From contig JAGWWY010000004.1 in NCBI GenBank assembly GCA_018970145.1, positions 1 to 64,000 of the forward strand: a stretch of 64,000 nucleotides of DNA, given 5' to 3'. The stretch is from Gammaproteobacteria bacterium. Lineage in GTDB: Bacteria > Pseudomonadota > Gammaproteobacteria > Steroidobacterales > Steroidobacteraceae. Positions 1 to 8,945 of this stretch are shown here, in pieces. The notes below the pieces were generated by a model. That model saw only the letters and a list, made by a program, of their open reading frames with translations. It did no database searches and had not been told where the DNA came from. Position 1 is the stretch's first letter. Each line of letters starts with the position of its first letter. Both the position numbers and the translations under genes were made by a program.

Positions 1-1
1 G

Positions 2-849
2 GTGGGTCACGCGGGGCTCGCCGGTGTCGATGTGCCTGGTTCAAAGCGTCTGACGGTATCCGATTGGGGTGGCGCGCCGATCACACTCTGGTATCTGCGT
101 GGGGCCAATACGAGTGCTGACGCGCCGATCGTGTTCGTCATGCATGGAGTGGGGCGCGATGCCGATCGGTATCTCGCCGAATGGCGCGACATCGCGTTGG
201 CTAACGAGCTCGTGGTCGTCGTGCCGGAATACGCCCAAGACCATTTTCCGGTAGTGCAGGCTACAACTTCGGCGGCGTATTCGACGAGTCCGGCAACTTG
301 CAGCCGAAGTCACGCTGGGCGTATTCGTCGATCGAGCCCCTGTTCGATGCACTGCGCCATCACGAAAATTTGGGTGCCAAGCAGTATTGGTTATTCGGAC
401 ACTCGGCCGGCGCCCAGTTCGTTCACCGATTCGTGATGTTGGGCGTCGCGCAGCGCATGGTCGCGGCCATCGCCGCCAATGCGGGCTCGTACCTGTTTCC
501 AGTGGCTACCGTCGATTGGCCCTTCGGCTTGCGCGGCGCACCCGAGGGGGCTGCAGCCGGTGTGTTTGCATCGCCCATGGTCGTGATGCTCGGTGATGCA
601 GACGCCGACCCCAACCACCGTAGCTTGCTGCGGCAGCCGGAAGCCATGGCGCAGGGACCCCATCGTTATGCCCGAGGTCAAAATTTCTATGGCACTTCGC
701 GGCAGATCGCGATGCGCACCGGGCAGACTTTCAATTGGTCGTGTGTCGTCGTTCCGGGGGTTGCGCACGACAACGCTGGAATCGCGCGGGCGGCTGTTCG
801 TATCATCAAGGGATGGAAACCCACTCCCGGCGCCGATTGCACAAGCTGA
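2..849 (+). pseudogene. Frameshifted alpha/beta hydrolase, possibly 5'-incomplete
   Basis: The N-terminal half (residues up to ...VVVPEYAQDHFP) reads in one frame from a GTG at 2. The C-terminal half, starting at ...GYNFGGVFDE, reads in another frame and ends at 849. Restoring one G near position 250, in the run ccgg before tag, joins them as ...HFPGSAGYNFGG..., so one base is missing. The protein is an exported or cytoplasmic serine hydrolase of the PHB-depolymerase/feruloyl-esterase type. It shows an HGVGR oxyanion segment, nucleophile motif GHSAG, a likely acid in GDADAD and a His in GVAHDNAG. The window starts here, so the true 5' end is unknown. It may be a pseudogene or a sequencing error. 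The 3' end overlaps the start of the cupin gene. Confidence 0.75.
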
Positions 850-1655
850 TCCCCTTACTCGTACTCGCCGCGGCAGGGGCGATGATCGAGACTCAGGCCA
901 CTGACTTCAGCATTTTCGGGCGACACGCGCTTGATGTGCCCGCAGGTCCGCTTGCCGGATTTGAAGGTGCGGACGTTCGAGTCTTGCGCCACGATCCACG
1001 AGGTCTCGTGGCGGAGGTCAGGGTGCCGATCGGTGTAACGGTCAGTGCGCCGGATGGCGACCATACCGCCGAAGTCTTCGTGCTCGAGGGGCAATTGCGT
1101 CTAGAGCACGATTCGCGGCGCGAGATGCTCGCCAAGCACGACTATTTACACATCCCTGCGGTGGTACGTGCCGCGGCGCTGCAGGCGATCGCAGCGTCAA
1201 CCTTACTGGTTTTCTTTGATCCACCCCGTTTGACAGATGGCAACACAATCTCTTTAGTGCGAACGACTGCCGGCGATTGGTCGGCGGGAGTGGTGTCCGC
1301 GCGCGATACCGGCATCGCGCTGAAGTTGCAGGTGCGTGATCTTTACCAATCGCCGCAAAGTGGCCAGCGCACTTGGTTACTTCGCGCAGGAGCCGACCTG
1401 ACTTTGCCTTGGGAGCGGCACCGAACGATCGAAGAGGGTTATCTCGTCTCCGGTGACTATCGCTTGTTCGAGTGTCTCGCGGGTCGTGAGCAGCGTTTCG
1501 ATTATCGTTCCGGTGGTTATTTTTACAGGGCGCCCGGCATTGTGCACGGCGGACCTCGCTCGGGTAGCAGCGGCGAGATCGTCATGCTGCTGCGCACCCC
1601 CGATAAATTAACGGTTGAATTTCTAGCGACCTGCGCGACGCCCGCCAACCCATAG
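813..1655 (+). CDS. Secreted double-cupin (bicupin) protein
   Basis: About 280 residues. The ATG at 813 gives a plausible signal peptide (LHKLIPLLVLAAAGAM), and this start lies inside the end of the upstream hydrolase, suggesting translational coupling. The open frame extends further upstream to 735, but that part looks unlike a real N-terminus. Two cupin-like barrels are visible: TAEVFVLEG...YLHIPA around residues 85-120, and TIEEGYLVSG...FYRAPGIVHGG around 210-250. This resembles ChrR/DUF4437-type anti-sigma or metal-binding cupins. The substrate is unknown. The 3' end overlaps the convergent ubiB by about 33 bp. Confidence 0.65.
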   Translation: METHSRRRLHKLIPLLVLAAAGAMIETQATDFSIFGRHALDVPAGPLAGFEGADVRVLRHDPRGLVAEVRVPIGVTVSAPDGDHTAEVFVLEGQLRLEHDSRREMLAKHDYLHIPAVVRAAALQAIAASTLLVFFDPPRLTDGNTISLVRTTAGDWSAGVVSARDTGIALKLQVRDLYQSPQSGQRTWLLRAGADLTLPWERHRTIEEGYLVSGDYRLFECLAGREQRFDYRSGGYFYRAPGIVHGGPRSGSSGEIVMLLRTPDKLTVEFLATCATPANP

Positions 1656-3290
1656 CACGATCACGGCTGCGATCAGCAGCACCGGGCCGACCGCTGCTGG
1701 CCACAACTCGAGGCCGAACCACAGCAAAGAAGCGAAGCCGAGCATGGTAGCCACCAGAGTCGCGTTGCGACGCTTTTCGCTAGCACGAATTTCCTGTCGA
1801 AGTTTTTCGATATCTTCGGGCTGAACGCCGATATGCAGCTTGCCGTCCTGCCACTTCTGCACGGCTACCTTCAGCAGCGGCGGGAGCGCTTGCGTCACTT
1901 CGATCATGGCCGGCAAATGATTGCGGAACTGACGCAATTGAGCGCGCGGGCTCAAGCGATCGCGCATCCACTCGCGAAGGATGGGTGCGGCCGTCTGCCA
2001 GATGTCGAGTTCTGGATAGAGATCGCGACCAAGGCCTTCGATATTGAGTAGCGTTTTTTGCAATAGGATCAACTGCGGTTGGATACGCATGTCAAAGCGT
2101 CTGGAAATATCGAACAGGCGCAGCAGAATCGTGCCGAAAGAAATGTCTTTCAGCGGCTTGTTGAAGATCGGCTCCAAGACCGTACGAATCGCCGATTCCA
2201 TTTCATCGACCCGCGTATCAGCGGGGACCCAGCCCGACTCTACATGTAGCTCAGCCACGCGGCGATAGTTTCGATCAAAAACTGCGAGGAAATTCTCTGC
2301 CAGATAATGTTGATCACGAAGATCGAGTGTGCCGACGATCCCAAAATCTACGGCTGCATAGCGCGGGCGCGAAGGGTCATCTGCCAGAACGAAGATGTTC
2401 CCCGGGTGCATGTCGGCATGGAAAAAATTATGGCGAAACACTTGGGTGAAAAAGATCTTCACGCCGTTGGTCGCCAGCAGCGGAATATTCGTCCCCAGTT
2501 TTCGCAGTGTATCCATATCGCTGATGGTGATACCGCGAATGCGCTCCATCACCATCACGTTGACGCGGCAAAAATCGAAATAGACTTTCGGCACGTGCAG
2601 CAGATCGGAGTCCTCGAAGTTGCGTCGAAGTTGCGCCGCGTTGGCCGCCTCGCGCATCAAGTCGAGCTCATCGAGAATTGTCCTCTCGTATTCATAGACG
2701 ATCTCATCAACGCGTAATCGCCTCGCCTCATGCGAGTTGCGCTTGGCGAGTTTGGCGAGCGCATGCATGACCTCGAGATCGCGTTCGACGATCTCGCGCA
2801 TGCCCGGGCGCAAAACTTTGACGATAACATCGCAGCCGGAACCATCGGATCCATCCGCTTTGAGCTTAGCGACATGTACCTGTGCGATTGACGCCGCCGC
2901 CAGCGGTTGCTGCGAAAACTCCTCAAAGATCTCGAGTACGGGTCGCCGGAAGGCTGCTTCGACAATCTGTTTGGCGAGTGCACCATCGAACGGCGGGACA
3001 CGATCTTGAAGTTTGCACAGTTCGATCGCGATATCAGCTGGCAACAAATCACGACGGGTCGAGAGCGCCTGTCCGAGTTTGATGAAGATCGGACCGAGCT
3101 CTTCCAGTGCGAGACGGAGTCGTTCGGCACGCGTAGCCCCCTTGCGACGCGCGAACCAGGTCCAAGGCGAGGCGAGAAAGATAAAACGCAAAGGTCGATA
3201 GAGATGCGTTTCCGCGACGAACTCGTCGAGGCCGTGGCGCACGAGGACACGCTGGATCTGGATCAGTCGGGCAAGAACGCGCAGTTTCAT
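1623..3290 (-). CDS. ubiB: UbiB, ABC1-family atypical kinase/ATPase for ubiquinone synthesis
   Basis: 555 residues, the usual length. UbiB is an inner-membrane-associated ATPase that helps ubiquinone precursors reach the Ubi complex. Visible features are the family KxGQ motif (FIKLGQALSTR, about residue 70), an ABC1 core with HADMHPGNIF and VDFGIVG around 290-320 (kinase catalytic and metal loops), and two C-terminal membrane helices (ATMLGFASLLWFGLEL; VGPVLLIAAVIVLW). It is the last gene of ubiE-ubiJ-ubiB and its ATG overlaps the ubiJ stop by 4 bp. Family and context make this call secure. Confidence 0.96.
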   Translation of the reverse strand: MKLRVLARLIQIQRVLVRHGLDEFVAETHLYRPLRFIFLASPWTWFARRKGATRAERLRLALEELGPIFIKLGQALSTRRDLLPADIAIELCKLQDRVPPFDGALAKQIVEAAFRRPVLEIFEEFSQQPLAAASIAQVHVAKLKADGSDGSGCDVIVKVLRPGMREIVERDLEVMHALAKLAKRNSHEARRLRVDEIVYEYERTILDELDLMREAANAAQLRRNFEDSDLLHVPKVYFDFCRVNVMVMERIRGITISDMDTLRKLGTNIPLLATNGVKIFFTQVFRHNFFHADMHPGNIFVLADDPSRPRYAAVDFGIVGTLDLRDQHYLAENFLAVFDRNYRRVAELHVESGWVPADTRVDEMESAIRTVLEPIFNKPLKDISFGTILLRLFDISRRFDMRIQPQLILLQKTLLNIEGLGRDLYPELDIWQTAAPILREWMRDRLSPRAQLRQFRNHLPAMIEVTQALPPLLKVAVQKWQDGKLHIGVQPEDIEKLRQEIRASEKRRNATLVATMLGFASLLWFGLELWPAAVGPVLLIAAVIVLWVGGRRAGR

Positions 3291-3877
3291 CGGGTCTCTT
3301 CGAGGGTTCGCAGACGGGCTGCAGCCCGATCGACCTCTTCACGCAGTTGATCGACATCGGCCATGAAAGCTTCGGCCTCAGCTCGAGGCACCAGCGTGTG
3401 GTTCTCGTGTGCGAGATATTCCGCTGCATTACGCACCGTAGTCGACGCAGCGCGTCGCCCGAAACTCCAGAGCGAGCGCACCAGTCGGCCGATATGGTGG
3501 GCGGGCAGATCACCGACCAAACGCGAGAGTTCTTCCTCGAGATCCGGTTGCAGCAACAGGGCGAGTGCTCGATAGCGCTGCAGGATCTCGGCATCGCCAC
3601 GCACGCTGACCTGCCCCGATTGCAGCAATCGTTCCGGGTTGTCGCCGGTCAGAGCGAGCAGATTGATCGGGCTGCCTTCGACCGTGACGTTGTAATCCCC
3701 GGCGGGGGTTCGCGACAAACAGAGTGTATCGCCGAGCGACTCGATGCTGATCTCCAAGCCGGTGCCGGTGATACGCACCAACAAGCGCTGACCTTGCAAG
3801 GCAGCACAGCGCGCCCTCGCGCCTGGTGATGCAGCAAGTTGGCGATTGAGCCCGTTTTCGATCGCAGCAGTCAGCAC
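3287..3877 (-). CDS. ubiJ: UbiJ, SCP2-domain lipid-binding scaffold for ubiquinone synthesis
   Basis: About 196 residues. UbiJ carries an SCP2 lipid-binding fold and, with UbiK, organises the soluble ubiquinone-synthesis complex. The N-terminus chosen (GTG at 3877, LTAAIENGLNRQL) matches the usual start of the family. A GTG at 3922 in the same frame would add 15 residues overlapping ubiE. The C-terminal third is a helical, coiled-coil-like tail (EAEAFMADVDQLREEVDRAAARLRT is helix-rich), as in other UbiJ proteins. It lies between ubiE and ubiB in one operon. Confidence 0.9.
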   Translation of the reverse strand: MLTAAIENGLNRQLAASPGARARCAALQGQRLLVRITGTGLEISIESLGDTLCLSRTPAGDYNVTVEGSPINLLALTGDNPERLLQSGQVSVRGDAEILQRYRALALLLQPDLEEELSRLVGDLPAHHIGRLVRSLWSFGRRAASTTVRNAAEYLAHENHTLVPRAEAEAFMADVDQLREEVDRAAARLRTLEETR

Positions 3878-3884
3878 GAGCGGG

Positions 3885-4643
3885 TCAGACTTTGTAGCCG
3901 CGGTGCAGAGCGACGATGCCACCGGAGAGGTTGTGATAGCGGCACTGGTCGAAGCCCGCCGTTTTCATCATACCGAGCAGGGTTTCTTGATCGGGATGTT
4001 TGCGGATCGATTCGGCGAGATAGCGGTAACTCCCCTCGTCGTTGGCGACGAGGCGGCCGAGTATGGGCAGTACTTTGAAAGAGTAAGTGTCGTACAGGGG
4101 CTTGAGTCCCGGCGCCGTCGGCTGCGAGAACTCGAGAATCAACAATCGACCGCCCGGCCTCAGCACGCGATACATCGATCGCAGCGCCGCATCTTTGTCG
4201 GTCACGTTGCGCAGGCCGAAGCCGATCGTGACGCAATCAAAGCTGGCATCCGCGAACGGCAAGCATTCGGCATTGGCCTGCACGTAATCGACGCCTTTGA
4301 CGATACCGGTATCGATCAGTCGATCACGACCGTGGGAGAGCATTGAACCGTTGATGTCCGAGAGTACGACCAGGCCTTGTTCACCGACCTGACTCGCCAT
4401 GCCGCGAGCCAGATCGCCGGTACCGCCGGCGACATCCAGGGCTTTCTGACCCGGGCGCAGGTAGGTTTGAGATAGCGCAAAGCTCTTCCAAATGCGGTGC
4501 AAGCCACCTGACATCAGGTCGTTCATCAAATCGTACTTTGGTGCAACCGAATCGAAGACGCCGCGGACGCGACGCGCCTTGTCTTGCCAGGCGACTTCTT
4601 CGAAGCCGAAATGCGTGGTTTTAGACGAATCTTGGGCCGACAT
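3885..4643 (-). CDS. ubiE: UbiE, ubiquinone/menaquinone C-methyltransferase
   Basis: 252 residues, full length. It transfers a methyl group from SAM to the quinone ring (C2 of demethoxyubiquinol, and demethylmenaquinol where present). The SAM-binding motif I is [11 protein letters not shown] at about residues 70-80. Other UbiE/COQ5 signatures include [18 protein letters not shown] near the N-terminus, [11 protein letters not shown] in the middle and [12 protein letters not shown] at the C-terminus. It starts the ubiE-ubiJ-ubiB operon. A possible -10 (TACAAT on the minus strand, 4669-4674) lies 25 bp upstream with no convincing -35. Confidence 0.97.
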   Translation of the reverse strand: MSAQDSSKTTHFGFEEVAWQDKARRVRGVFDSVAPKYDLMNDLMSGGLHRIWKSFALSQTYLRPGQKALDVAGGTGDLARGMASQVGEQGLVVLSDINGSMLSHGRDRLIDTGIVKGVDYVQANAECLPFADASFDCVTIGFGLRNVTDKDAALRSMYRVLRPGGRLLILEFSQPTAPGLKPLYDTYSFKVLPILGRLVANDEGSYRYLAESIRKHPDQETLLGMMKTAGFDQCRYHNLSGGIVALHRGYKV

Positions 4644-4790
4644 CGGTGGGCTCCAGGGACGGGGCTATATTGTAGCCTTGTTGGGGGGTGACTAGTTTTT
4701 GTCCGGAAACAGGCGTAAAAGGTTTGGTCAGGCGTATCGGCCCTTTTAAGGGTCGGGCGAACGGGGGGATAAAAACAAGAAGGGACTGAT

Positions 4791-4821
4791 AGGCCGGACG
4801 GGCTGTCCGGCCTTTTTTTTT
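4791..4821 (+). terminator. Strong rho-independent terminator pointing rightward
   Basis: A 9-bp perfect stem AGGCCGGAC/GTCCGGCCT (4791-4799 and 4805-4813) is followed by a run of nine T on the plus strand. The flanking genes (ubiE and DUF971) both run leftward, so no protein gene on this strand explains it. See the findings for a possible small RNA. Confidence 0.75.
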
Positions 4822-4824
4822 GCC

Positions 4825-5193
4825 TTAAGTCCCCGAGCCACTCTGCAATTGATCACGCACTTTTTGCAGGTAGGCAGCCCATCGGATCGCGTGTTCCGCG
4901 CCGAGTTCCCGGAGATATTTCCAAGTGTAAAGCCCGGTATCGTGCCCATCGTCGAACACCAAGCGAACGGCGTATTGGCCGATCGGCTCGACGGCCGTGA
5001 TCACCACCTGCTGTTTGCCGAGCACGAGCGTCTCCTGGCCCGCTCCGTGCCCTTGCACCTCGGCCGAGGGCGAGTGCACGCGCAAATACTCGAACGGCAG
5101 CGAATAACGCTCTGCCTCGCCAAAGGCCACATCCAACAGCCGCGATTGTTTGCGCAGGCGTATTTCCGTAGGCGTCGGATGCGTCGCCGTCAC
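4825..5193 (-). CDS. DUF971 family protein
   Basis: 122 residues from a GTG preceded by AGGAAG. It is a small stand-alone DUF971 domain (related to the N-terminal domain of gamma-butyrobetaine hydroxylase). The characteristic core is ...LPFEYLRVHSPSAEVQGHG... then VRLVFDDGHDTGLYTWKYL near residues 80-100. In Gammaproteobacteria such genes lie near hslVU or ubiE. The molecular role is not established, though a link to Fe-S or metal chemistry has been suggested. It is upstream of ubiE on the same strand, separated by 180 bp that contain an opposing terminator. Confidence 0.85.
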   Translation of the reverse strand: MTATHPTPTEIRLRKQSRLLDVAFGEAERYSLPFEYLRVHSPSAEVQGHGAGQETLVLGKQQVVITAVEPIGQYAVRLVFDDGHDTGLYTWKYLRELGAEHAIRWAAYLQKVRDQLQSGSGT

Positions 5194-5328
5194 GAGGGTC
5201 TTCCTGATCCAACGAGTGGTGGGAGGCGCATCCTACCCACTGTGGCGGGCTTGTCCACGGTGACATTTTTCCGAGGCTCTTGGATACTCGGGTGAAACAG
5301 GTGGTTGTTCGACAGACCGGGGGGTCAT

Positions 5329-7125
5329 ATGGCGTCGACGGATACCTCACATCCCGACTATTTCCATAAGGTCGTGGATTGCCAGTGGGCCTGTCCGGCT
5401 CACACCGATGTACCCGAATACATTCGGTTGATCGCGCAGGGGCGTTTCACCGATGCGTATTTGGTCAATCGACGCTCCAACGTCTTTCCAGGCATTCTCG
5501 GGCGAGTGTGTGACCGCCCCTGCGAGCCGGCCTGTCGGAGGGGTCGGGTCGAGGAAAAGCCGGTCGCCATTTGCCGGCTCAAACGAGTCGCCGCCGACCA
5601 TAAAGAAAGCTATCGCGATCGACTGCCGGCGGTCCCCGCCATCAAGAACGGTAAGAAGATCGCTTGCATCGGCGCCGGATGCGCCTCGCTCACGGTCGCT
5701 AACGATTTGATGCCCCTCGGTTACGAGGTGACTATTTTCGAACAGTTCGCGGTCGCCGGCGGCCTGATGCGTACCAACATCCCCTCGTTCCGTTTGCCGG
5801 GCAGCGTGCTCGATGAGGAGATCGGAACGATCGTCGACATGGGAGTCGATTTGCGCCTCGGATATCGTATCGACTCAATGCGCCGACTGCTCGACGAGGG
5901 TGGCTTCGATGCCATCTTCGTCGGTTCTGGTGCACCAAAGGGCAAAGAATTGAATTTGCCCGGTCGTGCCGACGCCTCCGCCAACGTCCATATCGGCATT
6001 GCATGGCTCGAATCCATCGCGTTCGACCATGTGCAGTCGATCGGTACGAACGTGTTGATCATCGGCGTCGGCAATACGGCGATGGATTGCTGCCGCAGTT
6101 CGTTGCGTCTTGGCGCTAAGAGCGTCAAGGTGATGGCGCGTAAGCCGCGACAGTTTTTCAAAGCCTCCGAGTGGGAGCTCGAGGATGCCGAGGCCGAGAG
6201 CGTCGAGATCGTCGTCAATCGCTCGCCGAAGTCGTTCGTGCTCGAGGACGGCCGTCTGCGCGGCATGCTGTTCGACGTGGTGGAGTACGACTTCGATGCC
6301 ACCGGTCGTATCACGGCCGAGCGTATCGTCGCTGAGGAGTTTTTTCCGGCTGACGATGTGATTCTCGCTATCGGCCAAGAGAACGCCTTTCCGTGGATCG
6401 AGCGCGATCTCGGTATCGAGTTTGATCGCTGGGATGTCCCGACGGTAGACGCAGTCACTTTCCAAAGTACGCGCAGCGGCGTTTTCTTTGGTGGTGACGC
6501 TGCTTTTGGTCCCAAAAATATCATCTGGTCGGTTGAACACGGACATCAGGCTGCAATTTCTATCCATCTGCATTGCCAAGGTGGCGATTTAAGCGCACGA
6601 ATGTCACCAGGTGTGAATCTGCAGAGTCGCAAGATGGGCATGCACGAATGGTCGTATGCCAACGACTACAACGTAGCGGAGCGACGTCTCGTTCCGCACG
6701 TGTCACTCAAAGAACGCTTCAAGAACATCGATATCGAAGTTGAGCTTGGCTTCACGGCAGAGCAGGCAGCAGCGGAAGTTCAACGTTGTCTCAACTGCGA
6801 CGTACAGACGATCTTCGAAACCAAACTGTGTATCGAGTGCGACGCCTGTATCGACATCTGTCCCGTCGACTGTCTGACCATGACGGCTGATGGTGAAGAC
6901 GCCGATCTACGTGCGCGACTCAAGGCGCCTGCGAAGAATGTCACACAGGCGCTCTATGTCAGCGATCCGCTGAAGTTCACGGGCCGGGTGATGGTCAAAG
7001 ACGAAGACGTCTGCGTACATTGCGGTCTGTGCGCCGAGCGCTGTCCGACGGCCGCGTGGGATATGCAAAAGTCGTGGGTGCAGTGGCCCCATGCCATCGA
7101 CCAGCGCTCAGGAGGTGCCGTCTGA
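5329..7125 (+). CDS. GltD-like FAD/NAD(P) oxidoreductase with ferredoxin domain
   Basis: 598 residues from ATG 5329 (an in-frame TTG at 5305 is less likely). Domain order: N-terminal GltD-type Fe-S region (CQWACPAHTDVPEY, then VCDRPCEPACRRG), an FAD-binding motif near residue 115 written GAGCASL instead of the usual GAGPAGL, an NAD(P)-binding GVGNTAMD near residue 245, and a C-terminal 2x[4Fe-4S] ferredoxin (CIECDACIDICP; CVHCGLCAERCP). It is the first gene of an operon with two 2-oxoacid oxidoreductase subunits, and its TGA overlaps the next ATG. It probably passes electrons between the oxidoreductase and NAD(P)(H). Confidence 0.88.
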   Translation: MASTDTSHPDYFHKVVDCQWACPAHTDVPEYIRLIAQGRFTDAYLVNRRSNVFPGILGRVCDRPCEPACRRGRVEEKPVAICRLKRVAADHKESYRDRLPAVPAIKNGKKIACIGAGCASLTVANDLMPLGYEVTIFEQFAVAGGLMRTNIPSFRLPGSVLDEEIGTIVDMGVDLRLGYRIDSMRRLLDEGGFDAIFVGSGAPKGKELNLPGRADASANVHIGIAWLESIAFDHVQSIGTNVLIIGVGNTAMDCCRSSLRLGAKSVKVMARKPRQFFKASEWELEDAEAESVEIVVNRSPKSFVLEDGRLRGMLFDVVEYDFDATGRITAERIVAEEFFPADDVILAIGQENAFPWIERDLGIEFDRWDVPTVDAVTFQSTRSGVFFGGDAAFGPKNIIWSVEHGHQAAISIHLHCQGGDLSARMSPGVNLQSRKMGMHEWSYANDYNVAERRLVPHVSLKERFKNIDIEVELGFTAEQAAAEVQRCLNCDVQTIFETKLCIECDACIDICPVDCLTMTADGEDADLRARLKAPAKNVTQALYVSDPLKFTGRVMVKDEDVCVHCGLCAERCPTAAWDMQKSWVQWPHAIDQRSGGAV

Positions 7126-8945
7126 TGTCGCGCGTCAATGATTTCGCCATCAAAATTGCGACCGTGAACGGGACTGGCTCGGCGAGTGCTAATACGCTGC
7201 TGATGAAGTCGATTTTCCGTAGTGGCATCCCGGTGATGGGAAAGAACTACTTCCCGTCGAACATTCAGGGGTTACCCACTTGGTACGAAATCCGGGTGTC
7301 GAAAGACGGCTATGTCGCAAGGTCAGGCAAGGTCGACATCATGGTTTGCATGAATGCCGAGACTTATGCGCGCGATGTCCGTGAGGTTGCCGCCGGCGGA
7401 TATCTGATCTACGACTCGAGCTGGCCGCGCCCCGCTCTGCTCAAGCGTGAAGATGTCACCGTGCTCGGCGTGCCGCTCGCGCAGATGTGCAACGAGAACT
7501 TCAAGGGCGTGCGAACGCGCATCCTGATGAAGAATATCTGCTACGCGGGCGTTTTGGCCGCACTGCTCGACCTGGATCTCGCGCGGATTCGGGAACTGCT
7601 AGCCGAGACCTACGCCAAGAAACCGGCGCTGGTCGAGTCGAACATGCAGGCGATTCAACTTGGCTATGACTATGCCCGGGCGAATTTCGTCTGTCCGTTG
7701 CCGCTGCGGGTCTCGCCGCTGGAGAAGACCGCCGGCCACATCATGATTGACGGTAACACGGCTGCGGCGCTCGGCTGTCTCTATGCCGGAGCCACCGTTG
7801 CAGCGTGGTATCCGATCACGCCGTCGACTTCTTTAATGGATGCTTTCAAGTCCTTCGCTGACAAGACTCGTATCGATCCCGAGACAAAGCGCGCTCAGTT
7901 CGCCTTCATCCAGGCGGAGGACGAGTTATCTGCTATCGGTATGGTGCTCGGCGCTAACTGGAACGGCGCCAGAGCCTTCACGGCGACATCGGGCCCCGGC
8001 GTGTCCCTGATGGGAGAGTTTTTGGGGCTCGCCTATTACGCCGAGGTGCCAGCCGTGTTGTTCGATGTGCAGCGCGTCGGTCCCTCGACAGGCATGCCGA
8101 CTCGCACTCAGCAGTGCGATGTACTCGCGGCGGCTTATGCATCCCACGGCGACACCAAGCATGTCTGTCTCTATCCTGCCAACCCCGAAGAGTGCTTCTA
8201 CATGGCGGTGCAAGCGTTTGATCTCGCCGAGAGGTTACAAACGCCTGTGATGGTGTTGCTCGATCTCGATATCGGTATGAACGACTGGATGTGTCGTGAT
8301 CTCGTTTGGGACGACGCGTACCGTCCAGATCGCGGCAAGGTACTCGGCAAGGACGAAATCGAGAAGCTCGAGAAGTTTCATCGATATGTCGACAAAGACG
8401 AAGATGGCATCACGTATCGCACCTTGCCCGGCGTACATCCCAAGGGCGCTTACTTTACGCGCGGCTCGGGTCATACGCAGTTCGGAACTTACACCGAAGA
8501 TGCCGCCGAATATCAAGTCGTGATGGATCGGCTTACCCGAAAATTTGCGACTGCCAAGCGCTACGTTCCCAAGGCCGTTCTGCAGGGGGACGGAAAAGCG
8601 AAGGTTGCCATCATTTCGATCGGTAGTTGCGATGGCGCCATTCGTGAGGCGCTCGATGTTCTCGCACAGCGGGGTATCAAGCTCGACTATCTGCGGGTGC
8701 GCGGCTTCCCCTTCGGCGAAGATGTCGAGGCCTTTCTCGAGTCGCACGATCGTCTCTATGTGGTCGAGCAGAATCGCGACGCCCAGTTTCGGTCCTTGTT
8801 GATTCTCGAAACTCGAGTCGAAAAAGCGAAGCTACATTCTTTGTTGCACTACAGTGGACTACCGGTTTCGTCGGCGTTTATCGTGGATGGTGTGCTCGCC
8901 GATCTGGCCGAAGGGCAGCAGACCGTTGTGGGAGTTGGAGCATGA
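7125..8945 (+). CDS. 2-oxoacid:acceptor oxidoreductase, fused gamma-alpha subunit (KorA-like)
   Basis: 606 residues. The start at ATG 7125 is fixed by a textbook AGGAGGT at 7110-7116 and the TGATG junction with the previous gene. The first 190 residues are the gamma domain (NGTGSASANTLL...). The rest is the alpha domain with the pyrimidine-binding part (AAWYPITPSTSLMDAF, TSGPGVSLMGE). Enzymes of this family decarboxylate 2-oxoglutarate or another 2-oxoacid to the acyl-CoA using TPP and Fe-S clusters. The substrate is inferred only. It overlaps the beta gene by 4 bp. Confidence 0.88.
   Translation: MSRVNDFAIKIATVNGTGSASANTLLMKSIFRSGIPVMGKNYFPSNIQGLPTWYEIRVSKDGYVARSGKVDIMVCMNAETYARDVREVAAGGYLIYDSSWPRPALLKREDVTVLGVPLAQMCNENFKGVRTRILMKNICYAGVLAALLDLDLARIRELLAETYAKKPALVESNMQAIQLGYDYARANFVCPLPLRVSPLEKTAGHIMIDGNTAAALGCLYAGATVAAWYPITPSTSLMDAFKSFADKTRIDPETKRAQFAFIQAEDELSAIGMVLGANWNGARAFTATSGPGVSLMGEFLGLAYYAEVPAVLFDVQRVGPSTGMPTRTQQCDVLAAAYASHGDTKHVCLYPANPEECFYMAVQAFDLAERLQTPVMVLLDLDIGMNDWMCRDLVWDDAYRPDRGKVLGKDEIEKLEKFHRYVDKDEDGITYRTLPGVHPKGAYFTRGSGHTQFGTYTEDAAEYQVVMDRLTRKFATAKRYVPKAVLQGDGKAKVAIISIGSCDGAIREALDVLAQRGIKLDYLRVRGFPFGEDVEAFLESHDRLYVVEQNRDAQFRSLLILETRVEKAKLHSLLHYSGLPVSSAFIVDGVLADLAEGQQTVVGVGA

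Noticed and set aside
5721-6524. 267-codon open frame opposite the GltD-like gene
   Set aside because: Low-complexity Ser/Arg-rich translation typical of an antisense shadow. The plus-strand gene has complete domains.
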